Source: Desulfamplus sp. (GTDB taxonomy: Bacteria > Desulfobacterota > Desulfobacteria > Desulfobacterales > Desulfobacteraceae). Taken from it: a stretch of 5,029 nt of DNA. A model generated the notes under the pieces. The model had not been told where the DNA came from, did not search any database, and worked only from the letters and a program-made list of their open reading frames with translations. A program made the translations under genes and the position numbers. Shown here piece by piece: positions 4,858-5,029 of the stretch. The DNA lies in contig JADFXA010000186.1 of the NCBI GenBank assembly GCA_015233755.1, positions 1 to 5,029 of the forward strand, in the 5' to 3' direction. Every line of letters starts with the position of its first letter. Position 1 is the stretch's first letter.

Positions 4858-5029
4858 AATTTTTTATTTTGGTCTCTCGTCGGCTTAACGCTTTTTTGTA
4901 ACCAAATAGAGCAAGACTTTAAAATTTGAGCAAACGCAATTATAAAAAAATTTCTAATATCCTCATCTTTTATTTCAGATATTCTCGCAAAAATAATTGA
5001 TAATTTCTCTTTTTGTTTAGGCAAAAACC
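4854..5029 (-). CDS. Partial CDS at window edge, resembles C-terminal part of a DNA methyltransferase
   Basis: On the minus strand one frame is open from the window edge (first full codon at 5025-5027) through 57 codons to TGA at 4854-4856. It is too short and start-less for a usual ORF list. The peptide has amphipathic helical character and includes the blocks ISEIKDEDIRNFF, FAQILKSCSIWLQ and KSVKPTRDQNKK. This resembles the region near the C-terminus of some site-specific DNA methyltransferases, where a helix with FF..aFs.iLK is followed by a KP-containing segment. In those relatives I recall further residues after the final Lys run, so the gene may end prematurely here. The catalytic DPPY-type motif would lie outside the window, so enzyme identity cannot be confirmed. 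Its stop overlaps the GTG of the DUF697 gene by two bases within GTGA. It could be the true end of an operon partner or a fragment fused there by rearrangement. Confidence 0.5.
   Translation of the reverse strand, partial: FLPKQKEKLSIIFARISEIKDEDIRNFFIIAFAQILKSCSIWLQKSVKPTRDQNKKL

Noticed and set aside
1..5029. Insertion sequence, tRNA, rRNA or CRISPR array
   Set aside because: No transposase translation, terminal inverted repeats with target duplication, cloverleaf-like structure or regularly spaced repeats were seen on either strand.

Overview
The window comes from a low-GC bacterial chromosome and reads as an accessory or rearranged region. The lineage cannot be fixed from this sequence. 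A rubrerythrin-type diiron protein and a chromosomal HEPN/MNT pair fit an anaerobic or microaerophilic bacterium. Only some genes have clear Shine-Dalgarno sites (strong before the diiron protein, weak or absent before hepT, mntA and the ABC transporter). I therefore do not name a phylum.

Plus strand, 1-1983: a toxin-antitoxin style island. It opens with a tight pair: a HepT-type HEPN ribonuclease (123-539, intact R-X4-H-X-Y motif) and its MntA-type minimal nucleotidyltransferase (544-867, intact GS-X10-D-X-D motif). Next come two gene remnants. The first (948-1143) is a second, unrelated-subfamily minimal nucleotidyltransferase with a single-base frameshift and a lost C-terminus. The second (1124-1285) is the C-terminal end of a DUF4160-like protein, apparently joined to it by a deletion. 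An intact Fic-fold protein (1291-1983) follows, but the catalytic His of its Fic motif is replaced by Gln. All the nucleotidyltransferase/Fic genes belong to families that attach AMP to proteins, so nucleotide transfer to protein is the theme of the island.

Plus strand, 1984-2554: a promoter-like TATAAT with an overlapping imperfect palindrome, a strong ribosome-binding site, and a 163-aa ferritin-like diiron protein with all six expected metal ligands. It ends at a perfect 15-bp inverted repeat, probably a terminator, between convergent genes.

Minus strand, 2709-5029: a complete single-chain ABC transporter of the cyclic-peptide exporter family (SyrD/PvdE/YojI type), preceded by a small DUF697-type membrane protein. 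At the window edge lies a partial reading frame, not preceded by any start in the window, that resembles the C-terminal part of a DNA methyltransferase. Its stop overlaps the GTG start of the DUF697 gene. This may be a coupled operon junction, but the DUF697 protein looks slightly short at its N-terminus and the methylase slightly short at its C-terminus, so a rearrangement junction is also possible.

The most notable observations are the His-less Fic protein, the decayed second nucleotidyltransferase fused to a DUF4160 remnant, the overlooked methylase-like fragment at the right edge, and a cyclic-peptide exporter with no peptide-biosynthesis gene in view.
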